Shown: positions 38,472-51,103 of the stretch, piece after piece | Layout: each line of letters opens with the position of its first letter | How positions within the stretch are numbered: the first letter of the stretch is position 1 | Assembly (NCBI GenBank): GCA_002943765.1 | Contig: PQWQ01000015.1 | Span: 930,001-994,000, forward strand | Reading direction: 5' to 3' | Source: Psoroptes ovis | Taxonomy: Eukaryota > Arthropoda > Arachnida > Sarcoptiformes > Psoroptidae | DNA length: 64,000 bases | Translations under genes and position numbers: made by a program | Notes under the pieces: model-generated | The model's input: the letters and a program-made list of their open reading frames with translations, nothing else | Databases searched by the model: none | What the model was told of the DNA's origin: nothing

Positions 38472-40483
38472 AAAGGCTTTGAATATGAGACCTTTCATCA
38501 TCATCATCAAAAATTTATTTGCCATCTATGAGTATAAAGTTCAAATACAATTTGAAAATGTTTATTAACTCTTTCTACAAATAGATGGAAATGCTTGCAC
38601 CATGAATTGTCGATTTTTCTCCTTCAAATCATCGTTGAACCATTTTATCCGATTTCACTTTTGAACAGGTGTATTAAGGTGTGTGGTGAATGATGGTCAA
38701 AGAAATAAAACGAAAAAAAAAAAAAAAAAAACAAGTAACACAAAATTATTAAATTCTTCGAAAAAATGGCAGAAAAATCTCCCCTTAAATGTCAACGTAA
38801 GAATGTATGAAATATCTTCTAATACTAATAATTATCATTATTCGATCAAAAGTAAAAAAATTTTCAAAAAAAAAAAATATTTGATCGACATGGTGCCAAG
38901 TCGTACCGTCTCGTTCAAGTATGTCTATGTGTGTGTGTGTTTGTATGTGTGATTAAATATCGACAACGGCAAATAGTTTAGCAACAATATTTGATTGAAC
39001 TAGATCAAATTGATTATGGGTAATATTTTCTTTAGCTTTTGCTTTGCTTTATTTTAATCATTAAATCACGATCAATATGTGTGTGTTTTTGAACGTGAAC
39101 ATACACATTTTCAAAACATTGAGGGTTTAATTTTTTCGCCGTTTAAAACTACTACCAAACTCTAAAATTATAATTATATTTGCGGTATCATATCTCATAT
39201 GGACGGTAATTTTCGGGCAAAAAAATGGGTAAAATCCCCTCGATAATTCCTCCGATAATTACGATCAAATACATAAATACAATACATAAAACAATGAAGA
39301 ATTTGATTCATATAAATCATCATGATCAACAACAATAGGGTTATTATTATCATCTTTATTACCGTATTTTCGATGTTTGTTTTACGATGATAATCTCTTC
39401 CTAGTTTTCGGACGAAAAAAAAAATTCAATTGTTATGATTAGAGAATGATTTCAAATCAACGAAAAAATTATCATAATTGAATGGTCCAAAGATGATAAA
39501 TAGATCGTTGATCGTTAATTAGACATATTTTATTCCATAGATTTCTATCGAAGATGAAGATCAGGATGATTAAGATGATGATTATACAATGCTGATGATA
39601 ATCAGTCAAAAATCATAACTAATCGAATATAAATAATCATGAATTTATGGAAGATATCAGTAGATATTAACATTTTAACTATTGGTAGAAATGAAGCTAT
39701 GATATGAGATTTTTATTAGGTCGAAATCAACCAAAAAACATAATTTATCCAATGAATCGTTATTATGATTATGATTACGAATAAAAATTTATCATTTATG
39801 ATCAAACCAATCATAATCGACATAAATATTTCGAGCAACATCAGCAGCAGCAGCAGCATGAGCATTTGCAATCGGCAATTGCCAGAACCATGATTCCGAT
39901 GATGGTGATGATGATGATTGACCTGATTGATCATCATTTCGATTCATTCATCGATGATGATGCGAAGAAGCATACAAAGATTTGATATTTAAAAAAAATA
40001 GTAGGAAGAAGGCTTTTGACTGTGCAGATGACTAGCACAGATCTGCATCATCATCTTTATCATATTATCATTAGTAATAATCATAATACTGAATGAATGC
40101 AACCCAAATATTTCTTCTTTGATTCATTCATTCAACATTCATGGATTAATATTATTATTTATGATCATCTTTTTGATTAATTATTGATCGATTTAATATA
40201 TATCGATTTGATTTATTGATTGGAAATCAGATTAAATGTGCAATGGAATGAGAAATAAAATCAAAAATCCCGAGATAATTCGTTACACATGCATAGGAAC
40301 AATTGAGCAAACCAAACGAAACGAATAAAGGCGAAATGAAATGAATCATTTTGATGATTATTTGATGAAAATCAAACAATATAAGCCGAATTGAATTAAT
40401 TGAATTCAAATTCAAAATTTTCATTTGTTTTTTGACTAAAATTAATCTTTAATGTTGATTTTGTTGTTGATTATTAAAATTAG
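38472..40483. other. AT-rich intergenic region
   Basis: No supported gene. Around 39700-39990 both strands carry short non-trivial frames around a CAG/CTG run (39840-39858). The plus reading includes five Gln; a minus reading starting at an ATG near 39950 includes SWFWQLPIANAHAAAAAD. The two cannot both be coding and neither has convincing splice sites. Confidence 0.4.
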
Positions 40484-40684
40484 AAACAAAGAAATTTCAA
40501 TTCATTTGTTGTTGATGATGATGATGATGATGATCGATTACCATTGAATAAATTAACATTGAAGAAACAATTGAATAAATTTTCATCTCATCCTAATCAT
40601 AATCATCATCATCATCCAATAATGATTATGTCTGAACTTGAAAAAATTACTTCAATTAAAACATACGCAGAAATACACACCTAG
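40484..40684 (+). CDS. Possible terminal exon, 66 codons
   Basis: An acceptor-like AAATTAG ends at 40483 and opens a phase-0 frame to TAG 40682-40684. It encodes an Asp run, LPLNKLTLKKQLNKF, a His run and MSELEKITSIKTYAEIHT. The Asp and His runs come from TGA/CAT triplet repeats that are common in non-coding DNA here. Only the segments between them argue for coding. No upstream exon is assigned, though the signal-like exon ending at 34410 is in a compatible phase. Confidence 0.2.
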   Translation, partial: KQRNFNSFVVDDDDDDDRLPLNKLTLKKQLNKFSSHPNHNHHHHPIMIMSELEKITSIKTYAEIHT

Positions 40685-43600
40685 ATTTTTTTTTTATTTG
40701 TTTATTTATATTTATATTTATATTTACAAAATCATATCTTTTTCTTTGAGCAAAAAATATTTGAATTTTCTTTTGAAAAAAAATATGTAATTTTTCTGTT
40801 CCGGTATTCATCAATGATAATTTTTGCAATTTTTATTTCCGGATTTTTCTACCAATAAAATTGAATATAAATAAATAAAATCGAGATCAATATCATTATT
40901 ATTATCGTTATTATCATTATTATTATTATGTTCATAATCATTAACCTTTGAAATGTAATTGGAATTTCAATATAAAAATCAAATACATATTTATGTAGAT
41001 GATTAATTAGAGATGTAGATAAGATCGAATTGACAGAAATGAAAAATTTGTAATTAAATTTTTTTTTTTTGTATCAACTTTTTATCAATTTTTGCCTACT
41101 TGTTGTTTTAGTTTGTTTGATCATTTGAATTGATAATCATCTGATTTAAATTTCCATAACCGTAAATAATTGCGAACAGCAGCAGCAACAGGTAGATTCA
41201 TATTCTCATTTAAATGTATTACATTGAATTTTTATTCAATTTGTTTTTCTGATTTCTTAAGTAAATCAGATTAATCTTCATTGTTTCATTTTATGTGAAA
41301 TCTAGATGAATGATCTAGATTATTCATAAAATCATAGTTTCGAATATATCTTCTCTCGTTTTCAAATGTATCTACGAAGAAAAAAAATTATATGATTATT
41401 AATTGTCATCATAATCATAACCATATGTATTCATTCAAATTATTATAAATTTAACCCATAAAACAAATTGAGTATTTGAATATGCTGCTGGTGATGGCGG
41501 CGGTGGTGGTGGTTTAGATAAGAAAAATCTAAGAATATTTCACTGGAAAATATAAAAAAAAATTTTAATAAAAATTTTTCGCCACATTATTTTTGATCAT
41601 CTAGCCAATATAAGTAATAATGATAATAAGTAATAAGCTAAAACTTGTCATTTTCCAGTCTTGTTCATCTGAATTTTGTTTTAAAAAATTCAAAATATTT
41701 CCTGATTGAAATAATTTCTCTTTATCTCTTCTATGGTCACTTTATTCATTTATTTATTTAGGTTCTCAAATTTCAGCTAATTAATACCGATTGGACAAAT
41801 AATGAACCGAAAAAAAATAAATTGTTTTATCATAATAATCACAATTATAATTGATATTACGAAATGTATTTTTTCTTTGCTTTGATTTCATTTGAATTTG
41901 TGCTGCTCTACATGTGATATTCCATTTAGAAAATAAAAAAAAAAATATCGGCTACCATTTCAAATATTTCAAATGTTGGAAAAATATTCGATAAAATTTT
42001 TTTAAATTTAAATTTTTCCATCTATTTGCTTCCTATTTTGAATAATTATTCATCGTCATCATCATTGGGTGAAATATGTGGGTATTTTTTTGAAAATTTC
42101 TTTGAATTTTTTTTTTCATTTATTTATTTATCCACTTCTCTTGTACAATATTTGATAATGAATTGATGATATTTGAATATTTGGAAAAAAAAAATTCAAA
42201 AAAATAATGATAATTTCAATCCTTTTTTTTCAACCGAAAAAAAGTTGGAAAAATCTTCAGGCTTTTCAATCATTAATTCATTAATTTAAAATTTTTATAA
42301 TTATTTTTTTCTTCTTTCCATTTATCCATAAATACGGATATATCATTTATATATTTTAGATGATAATATTTTTCAATTTGATTTGATTTGACCTTCTTTT
42401 TTTCGGATATTTTTGTCACCTGCCGTTACTATCGATTTACCATTTTAGAATGGTGCTCATTATCATTGATATATGTGTCTATATGTGTATGCTTAGCTTC
42501 GATTTGAAAATATTTTCAGTTTTTACCAGTGGAATGGCAAAAATTTTTTGGCAAAAACTTGAATCACTGATCTTGAAGATATTCACCAATATTTGATTTA
42601 AAATTTTTCTTAAAAACATTTCACATGTATTTTTTCATCATTTTTTGCACTTGAATATTTATCATCATTCACCGAAAATATCGAAATCATTGTTCAATGA
42701 ATGAAGAAAAATTTAAGAATATTTTTCGTTCATTTATTTAATTTTCAAAATTATTTTCCATTAAGATTTGATAGATCAAATTGCTCAAAATGCTGGTTTG
42801 TAAAAATATAGTGCTTTTAATGCAAAGTTACCCCCTGTTAAAATGAAAATAGAAAATTTGAAAAAATCAAATATGGTTCAAAATGTTGATCTTGATCATG
42901 ATGTTGTTGATAATAATTCATCGTTCAATAATATATATCATGCTGATGATGATCATTATCATCATCATCATCATCATCCTCATCAAAAATACCTTCTTTA
43001 CCTACCTACCTACCCACCTTGAAACGAATGTCTTAAGGTAACCATTTTGCTTATTTTTTCTATACTACATTGATGAATATTCAAGCATTATGGTCATTAT
43101 CGTTATTGAATAAATTTATTTATTTATTATAATTGACCGAAATATCATCGACTAACGATGATAAAGATTGACGAATAATAATAATAATAATTTTCTTGTT
43201 TTAAAAAATCCCATTTTCACACAAATTGGAATGAACTTATCTTCTTCTTCTTCATATTTTTTTTCCTATTTATTATTATTATTGATAAATCTATGATATA
43301 CAAGAAAAAAAGCCAATCGTTTTTTTCTGGTATTTTTTTTTGCCTTGATAATAATTTGCCCTTGTATGTGTATGTGTATGTGTGTGTGTGTGTATGTCAT
43401 ATTCGTTATTCAAGAATTGAATCAATTTTTTTGAAAATTGATTTGAAATGAATCTTGAATTTTTTGTATTGAATGATACGAAACGAAAAGAAAAACCGGT
43501 CGACATTTCATTTCGACATTTTTCAACAGTAGTCAATGGTTGTTGCTGTTGCTGTTGTTTCATCAATTGCCTTATTATATACCTCAAACGATAATTTATA

Positions 43601-44559
43601 CCTTAATCATGAACTGAATTGAATCATGCCTCTTTTATCTTTTTTTTTTATTTGAAATCATTCATTCCTCAATATTTCGATAATGATCGAAATATGGAAA
43701 AAAAATAAGAAAATACCGTACACGAAATTGACATTGATTTTAGAAAAAGCAGAAAATAAGAAAAAAAATTTAAAAAATCTCAATCGGCCAAATGAATCAA
43801 TTTCAATGATAATAATAATAATAATCACATTAAAACCTGCGATTCACATAGTAGTAATAAAAACATTAGTAAATGATTGATAATATGTAATGATATGATT
43901 TAATAGAAGAAATCACGGTTCTCGAAAACAAGTGGAAAAATTGGAAAAATCGAATCGATCATAAACAAGATAATCGAAGAATTTCAAGAAATTCTTTGCC
44001 GGAAAAAAAACGATCACGATCACGATTGAATGATCAAAATTAATGAATGAATGATTGAAAGAATCAAAACACAATCATTTCAATTGATTCAAACGACAAT
44101 CAATTGATCAAATGACATTGAAACGACAATCATTTGACTATTGATAATGAATACATGCCACTGTTTATCATATTATAATAAAAAAAATTTATTCAATAAG
44201 AAATTATGAAAATAATAAATTATATGTAAAATATGATTCGATAATAATCAATGAAATAATTGAGAAAGAAAAAAAAAATATGACAAAAATGATTAGAATT
44301 TAAGAAAATGATCAATTTTCATAACTAAAATTTTGAATCCATGAAATTTTAAAATTTTGCTACTCTAAATTAATAGGAAAGTTTTAGATTACAAATTAAC
44401 ATATAAACAAAAAAAATGAAAAGAAAGCAAGAATAAATTAATCCAAAAGTACAAATTTTTTTTGAAAATTTTTTGCATAGAAAAATAAATAAAATTAAAA
44501 TGATTTGGATTTTTATATAAAATTAATGAATCAATGAGTTAATGATTTGATTGATCATG
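40685..44559. other. Gene-poor AT-rich region
   Basis: No supported gene. It holds a CAT run (42958-42979) and a (TG)n run at 43381-43394 inside a 98-codon minus frame (43291-43587), whose Gln and Thr/His runs are repeat translation. Remaining frames are at chance length. Confidence 0.55.
43381..43394. repeat. (TG)n microsatellite
   Basis: Perfect TG run preceded by TGTATG variants. Confidence 0.85.
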
Positions 44560-47234
44560 TTATTTCTTTTGATTATTATTATCATTGTTATTATTATTTT
44601 GTACAATTTCATCATGTTGTCCATTTTTATCATTATGATGTAATTGTTGTTGTGATTGATGATATTGTTGTGGTTGATCATAATAATAATAGACAGAACC
44701 TTGATTATGTTGTATGTTGATATCATCATTTCCTCCATTGTCTACATTTTGTTGCATATTGTGATTGTTGTCTAAAAAGCTTTTTAAATGTTCTAAATTT
44801 GTTGCTGCTGCCGAAGACGATGATGATGATGATGATGAGGAAGATGATGAAGATGGTGGCTGATATTGAACTTGTTGCTGTTGATCAATATTATCATTAT
44901 AATGATCACTATTATTATTGTCTAATTGATGTTCATCATAATGTGAACTAATCGATTGATGCATTGATATCGATACTGATGTGCTTGTGCTAATTGGTGG
45001 CGAAATTGTTGAACTTACTGTAGGCAATGTATGTTGTTGTTGTTGTGTTTGTTGCGAAGGTGGTGGATATACTGGTTGAATAGCGTATGGACTTTGATTA
45101 ATTGGCTGTTGTGTATAATAATTATGCGGATGTTGTTGTTGGGAATTCTTGTTTGTTTTAGTTGATTGCATTGATGATGGTAAACTTTGTAGTGATTCAA
45201 TACGATTTGATTGTTGATTTGATGAAAATTGTTGAGTACTTGATGATTGCTTCTGTTGTTGTTGCTGATTATTATTATTATTATTATTCGAATTAAATGC
45301 CAATGGAAGTGATGGTAATTTATTCGAAACTCTAGCTATCGTTTGGGCTGGCAATCGTTGTCCGAAACCTCCGTATTCGGCCATCATCGGTATTGAATTA
45401 TAAGGTGCTGAGGCAAATTGCTGCTGTTGTTGTTGCTGCTGTGATGGAACACGTTTTTTTGTGAATCTTGAGAAAATTTCTTTTGATTTTTGATATAATG
45501 CATTCTGATGTTTAGGAGTATTATAATTGATAGCTGAAGGCGTTGTTGCAGCAGGACCAGGATTATTATTGCCCATGAAATGTTGTTGAGACTGTTGTAT
45601 TGATTGTTGAATCATTTGATTAAGCATTTGATCATATTTAGATAATGATGATTGCTGTTGTTGTTGATCCGAAGCAGTGGTCGCAGATGATTGAGGTGGC
45701 ATCATTAGAACTTGTTGATTCATCGATGTAACCGGTTGTTTACCCATATATTGTATATATTGTTTTTTGAGATTGTCAACACTTGGACTCGCTTGTGATT
45801 CCATTACCATCATTTCATTGTTATTTGATTTAGATGCCGCTGATTTTGATCGAATCGCTGATGGCTGCTGTTGTGGTTGGGACTTAATATTTGAAAAATG
45901 TTGGGGAGAATATTCACCAGCATTGATTGGATATCTACCCTTATTGCTGTATGGTTGTGGATAGGCAGCAGATGGCGGTAATTGAGGCATATGTTGAGCT
46001 AATGCTTGTGGATAGTGTTGTTGATTTTCATGATGCAATGCTGACATCATTTTACCTGGGTAATTAATATTATTGTAATAATATCCTGAATAAGAATCAG
46101 ATTGACGACGTTTTGGATTATTTTGATTAGAATTTTGTCCAGAATTCATTAATGAATCTTGAGATGCTGCAGCAGAAGCAGCTGCAGCCATCATATTTGA
46201 TGAATCACCAAAGGGTGATGCTACTTGAGATCGACTTGGCTTAATATAACTATAAAATGATTTCACAGTATTCATAAATAATTCTTTTATTGGCACTGTA
46301 GCTGAATATGCAGCTTCAGATGCACCTGATAATTTTTCACTCATTTGTTTATACCACTGTTTGGGAAAATCAAGTAATTTTTTTCCATTCTTTGTGTTGA
46401 CATCAATACCGTTTGCTGCTGCTGCAGCTGACAAATATGATCCTAACTGACCAGCTAATTGATTAGCTTGATTTGGTTGCAATCCATTCAGTCCCATCAT
46501 CACATTACTAACAGCTTCATTTAATGCTTCGACGTTGCTAGCAGAACCCGGATATTCAAGACCAGAACCAGCGGCTGAAGCTGCTGCTACCGCCGCTGCA
46601 GCTGCATTAGCAAGAAAATTATTATTTCCATTACTGTTGAATTGATCAACTAATGAGAACAGTTTTCCTCCAGCAGCACGGCGACTCATCACTTTATTGA
46701 ATGGGCTAAATATATTTGACACAAACGATGCTAATGATGATTGTTGTTGGCCTGATGATGATTTTGAATTGGATTGTAATGGATAATTATATGCTTTAGC
46801 CAATTGATAATAATTAATCGGGCCTGAATTTTGTATTGAATTTGGTGTTGGCCATGATTTTTTTCTCTCTTTTAACAGTTGATGGCTTTTTCTATAAGAT
46901 AATGATTGAATAGCAGGATGTAAAGTTGTCGATGTCGATTGTGATAATATTAATGATGATGGTGTTGTTGTTGATGATGATCCTGACGATGAAAATAATA
47001 ATGGCACAGCAGTTGTCGATAATGATGATGTATTTTCATTATTATTATTACTGCTTTTCAGATCAATAGCTGATGTAATTGATATGAATGATATGATGAT
47101 CGCCCATAAAACAATCAATGAATCTAGTTTTTTGAAAAAGAAAAAAAAATTTTTTTCGTTTCCTATCGTTTACAAAATGTCCATTTAAAAATAAATCATT
47201 ATAATAAACACTTACAAAATGATTTTGCTGTCAT
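44560..47234 (-). CDS. Secreted Ala/Gln/Ser/Asn-rich low-complexity protein, 2 exons, 860 aa
   Basis: Exon 1 47216-47234 (ATG ACA GCA..., donor GTAAGTG) joins exon 2 44560-47123 (acceptor CTAG) in phase 1 across a 92-bp intron. The splice creates MTAKSFYSLIVLWAIIISF, a classical signal peptide, with likely cleavage after SITSA near residue 25. The body has a basic region, then an unusual part at about 165-300 with Ala runs (FLANAAAAAVAAASAAGSG, SYLSAAAAANG) alternating with amphipathic segments (FPKQWYKQMSEKLSGASEAA). Long Gln/Tyr/Pro/Ser-rich repeats, a Ser run and a Gln/Asn/His-rich tail follow. A possible dibasic cleavage site, MSRRAAGGK, lies near residue 155. No cysteine framework, no C-terminal anchor. 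Ala-rich blocks next to short helices recall structural or silk-like proteins, but no family is recognised. Role as extracellular or cuticular material is inference. Confidence 0.75.
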
Positions 47235-47307
47235 TTTTTTTTATTATTCAAATTGAAAATTCCTTTTTTCTTGATGTTAAAGGTAAATATTAAAAATGAC
47301 AGCAAAA
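47223..47307 (-). promoter_or_regulatory. Inverted repeat spanning the start codon of the 860-aa gene
   Basis: A 16-bp perfect inverted repeat: TTTTGCTGTCATTTTT at 47223-47238 and AAAAATGACAGCAAAA at 47292-47307, with a 53-bp spacer. The first arm contains the initiation codon. If transcription starts above 47307, the mRNA could fold the start codon into a stem. It could also reflect chance plus A/T runs, since the distinctive core is 8 bp. Confidence 0.35.
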
Positions 47308-50300
47308 AAAGGTGACGCTTGATCGAATCAAATAATTGTTTGTTTTGATTGTTTGTATGCTTTTTTTTCTTAAATCACATACATACAATTATTTGAATGT
47401 TCTGCTTTATTTATTTATTCAATGTCAAACTATGTAAATGATCGTAAGATGAAATATTTGTCAAAACACTGTAATCAAAGTGTGAAATGATTTTGTTTTT
47501 TTTTTAGGTACTGTAAACACCATAAGAATCAAATGTAATAAAGTTATGAACCAGAAAATAGAAAAAAAATTGTCGATCTGTTAACGTTAAAACACTGAAG
47601 ATAACTGAATATAAAAACAAAACATGAACAACTATCGATCGTTCTTCGTAAAGTCGTCGTTGACTTCTTGGTCTTAGTCTTCTTGTTCAATCAATAAGTG
47701 ATGATTAGTGATGAATGTTCTATGAAAAAATGAAAAAATCGATCTGTTTCGATTTTTTTCTTTTCTTAACTAATTTACCAGTAACTACAACATTTTTCAT
47801 TCATTCATCCATATTTTTAACCATGATTCACCTTTTATTCGTTGTATACATTTCATACATTCTCTGAGTCTTGGTTCCATAGAAAAAAATAGAATTAAAC
47901 CTGAAGAGAGATTCAATTTTTGGTTCTAAGTGTTTCTGGTTGAAATTTCAAACGAAGAAGAATGAAGAGAAAAAATGTACTCTTATTAAACATATTAGGT
48001 GGCCATAAGCATGAAGAAGAAGAAGAAAAAACGATGTAGAAATGATCAAGAAAATCATAATTTAATCAAAATAAGCTAAGGTTATTACTTAAGTTAAGCT
48101 ACAGAAGGTTGTACCGTTACGTATATTATTTCTTTGGTAAATCTCTTTTCTCATAACTGCTGTGTAAACCATTTATCAATATGATAAAAAATGATGATGA
48201 TGATGATGATGATTGACTAAGGTCAAGGCTATATCTATTCTATGAGGCTTGAATTAAGTATTTGCAAAAATCCTACTTCAATGGAATCAGTGTTGTTGTT
48301 GTTCTTGTTTGTTTGAATGATTATGAGAACTTTGAGAAAAATGAATGACTGAACAAATAAATAACTAAACGAGATAATAAACATTAAAAAAAAGACAAAC
48401 TCGATGATAATTTACCCACTGGTTTTATTATATTAATTTTAATAATAATAATAATTATTATTATTATTATTGTTATTATCATTATTCTTATTATGATTAT
48501 CATAATAATATTTTTCCTATTTGTAAAATAATCACATACATCATACGAAATCATATAATGAGATAATGTAGTCATGTATTATAATACAATGCACCATTTA
48601 TGTATGAATAGATGGACGATGGTGGTCATATTAAGATTATTATTATTATTATTATCATTATTATTTTCACAATTATTTAAATTAAATATAATGAATAAGA
48701 AAAAATATATCTCATATATTATATCATTAATATAATAATAATGATTATAATTTACATAATTTTATAATAATAATTATGATGACTGCATGATTATTATTAT
48801 CATCATTATATGGAATGTTGACCATATTTTAATCCATCATTGAATTTATTTCTATTTTAATTTGATTTATGTAATTTCATTTCGAATTTTTTTTCTCACT
48901 CGCCAATAATCCTTTTAGTTATGGCTATTTTTTTTATATTTGAAAATTTGGTCAATACGTTGGTGTGTGTGTGTGCATGGCATGGGATGCATTGAATACT
49001 CCGACTTTCAAACATTCAAAAAAAAGTATCAAAGTATTTTTATTTGATCAAACATTTTGATCAATGATCTTTTCAAATGTTTTAGATGAAATGAATGTAG
49101 GAAAAAGGATAAATTTTGTGGTCAAAAGTGAAGTAAAGCAAACCAAATATGCACCGATTATGACCGCGAATAGATGTGAAATAGATTAAAATTTATCGAT
49201 TCATTCAGTAAAAATCGCTAAAAATGATGATCAAGTGATAATCTTTAATTTATCACCACATTTATAAATTCATACGAGTTCATATAAATTCAAATCTATG
49301 TGAAAAACTTGTCCATAATAATAGATATCGAATAGATATTTCATCATGATCATGATCATGATCATCAACCTAAATTCTAAATTTAGGTGAATTTTTTTTT
49401 TGGCTTTATTTTCACCATATTATATCTATTTGTTTTTTTGTGAAAATATTTGTTTTAAATGATGTAAATGGGTAGTATTATTATAAATGCATTTGTCGTT
49501 ACACACATACACACTAATGACACACTTGTTGTTGTTGTTGTCGTTGTACATCATCAAGCATTGAAATCAAAAAATGAATGAAAAAAATGGAATTAATTCA
49601 TCCATGAAAAATAGCTTTTAATAATAATAATAATAATTCAAAGAAACAAACAGTAGTAATAATTTGAAAATACATTGATTTTGATATGATTTCATTAATA
49701 TATGAATTTCAACCTGATTTATTTATTTATTTAGTCAATTTCTATAAACGAAAGTGCAATTCCCAATGGTTTTTTCTTTGGCAATGATTCACCATCGATT
49801 CATAATCGTTTTTGATGTTGATTGGTTTTGATTTTGGCATAAGTGGTGATGGATTATTAACCATTATTCACTTGTTCATTCACCATTTGCCAATGAATGA
49901 CGTGAATTCAATTCATTCATTTCTTTTGCCATTCATTTTCGATTATTTATTTTCCATCATTTAATTGGCTTCATTGGTCAAAAAGATCAAGAAAAAATTT
50001 GATTTCATTTAATTAGTTTTAATCTAATATCAGAAATTCATTTCTATATTTTCAAATCAAATACAATTTATTTTTTATGTGTTTTTTTTTTGTCTTTTGA
50101 CTTTCCTAAAATTTTATATTTAGAATTTTGTATGTGAAAATAAATGTATGAATGAATAGATGGATAGATATTAATCGATCATCATCATCATCATCATTCA
50201 TAATCATTGTCAGATGAATTAAAGTAGATTTTTGAGAGGCAAAAAAAAAAAAAAAATTGAAAACGAATGAAATAATCATGCCAAGTGATAAAGTTCATCA

Positions 50301-50864
50301 AATACCACTCGATACCATCGATTTTGAGTCAACGAAAATTACATGAATAATCATAATCATCATCATCATCATTATATAATGATTAAAACAAATATTGATC
50401 ATTTTTTTTTTTTTGATTGATATAATTGATATATGTTCATGGTGTGTTTGTTCATGAATGCTCAAAAATTGAAATTGAAAAAAAAATAGAGAAATAGGTT
50501 AATACATTTTTGCTATATTTCTATTTGTACAAATCAAATAATCATCATCATCATCATATTTAAAACAACATTATGTCTATTTTCAACACTTTTTTCATTT
50601 CTAATTTTAGCCAGAAAAAAAAGCGGTTATCGGTTATTTGAAATGAATGTCAATATATATTGAAATGAATGCATTCGTGTTTATGATTTTTGATTTTTTT
50701 AGGTTTTTTCTTTTTGGCATTATTTTTACATTAAAAATAATTATTTATAAATTTTTAGTTTTAGTTTTTCGGTCTATTCATCATGAAAATAAAAGATTTG
50801 AAGAAGAGAAAATGATTTCAACACAAATTTCGATAAATAATTGAATAAATTGAAAAATATACAT
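47308..50864. other. Intergenic region between the 860-aa gene and UBR5
   Basis: No supported gene. Upstream sequence of the 860-aa gene lies at the left end. The rest has long ATT/AAT runs (48430-48520, 48640-48665), an 18-bp palindrome at 49347-49364 followed by a hairpin at 49369-49387, and TCA runs near 50190 and 50545. The plus frame at 50647-50844 is Phe/Ile-rich and is treated as chance. Confidence 0.55.
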
Positions 50865-50929
50865 TTTATTAAAATTGTTTTTGGATGATAAATCAAATCA
50901 AATTGATCATCATTTTAAAATTCATAATT

Positions 50930-50935
50930 TTTATT
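50930..50935 (-). terminator. Candidate polyadenylation signal for UBR5
   Basis: AATAAA on the minus strand about 170 bp past the UBR5 stop. A second AATAAA lies at 50865-50870. Either is plausible. Confidence 0.35.
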
Positions 50936-51103
50936 TTTTTTATCATCATTATAATATTATTGAATAATTAATGTTAAAGATCCTAAATATAATATTTTTT
51001 GATTTTTTTTTGTAGAAAAATTTTAAATTATCATCATCGTGATCATAATCAATATAATAATGTTTCGATATTCACATATTTTCACCTATCATTAGTGTTT
51101 TTG

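Noticed and set aside
40227..40424. Minus-strand frame with a signal-peptide-like start (MIHFISPLFVSFGLLNCSYA)
   Set aside because: The following donor options are weak and no downstream exon in phase could be identified.
43291..43587. 98-codon minus frame with Gln and Thr/His runs
   Set aside because: Driven by TTG/TGT repeats, with no splice or family support.
4441..50560. Many regularly spaced TCA/CAT runs, checked as a CRISPR-like or satellite array
   Set aside because: No constant repeat/spacer unit; they are independent trinucleotide microsatellites in eukaryotic DNA.
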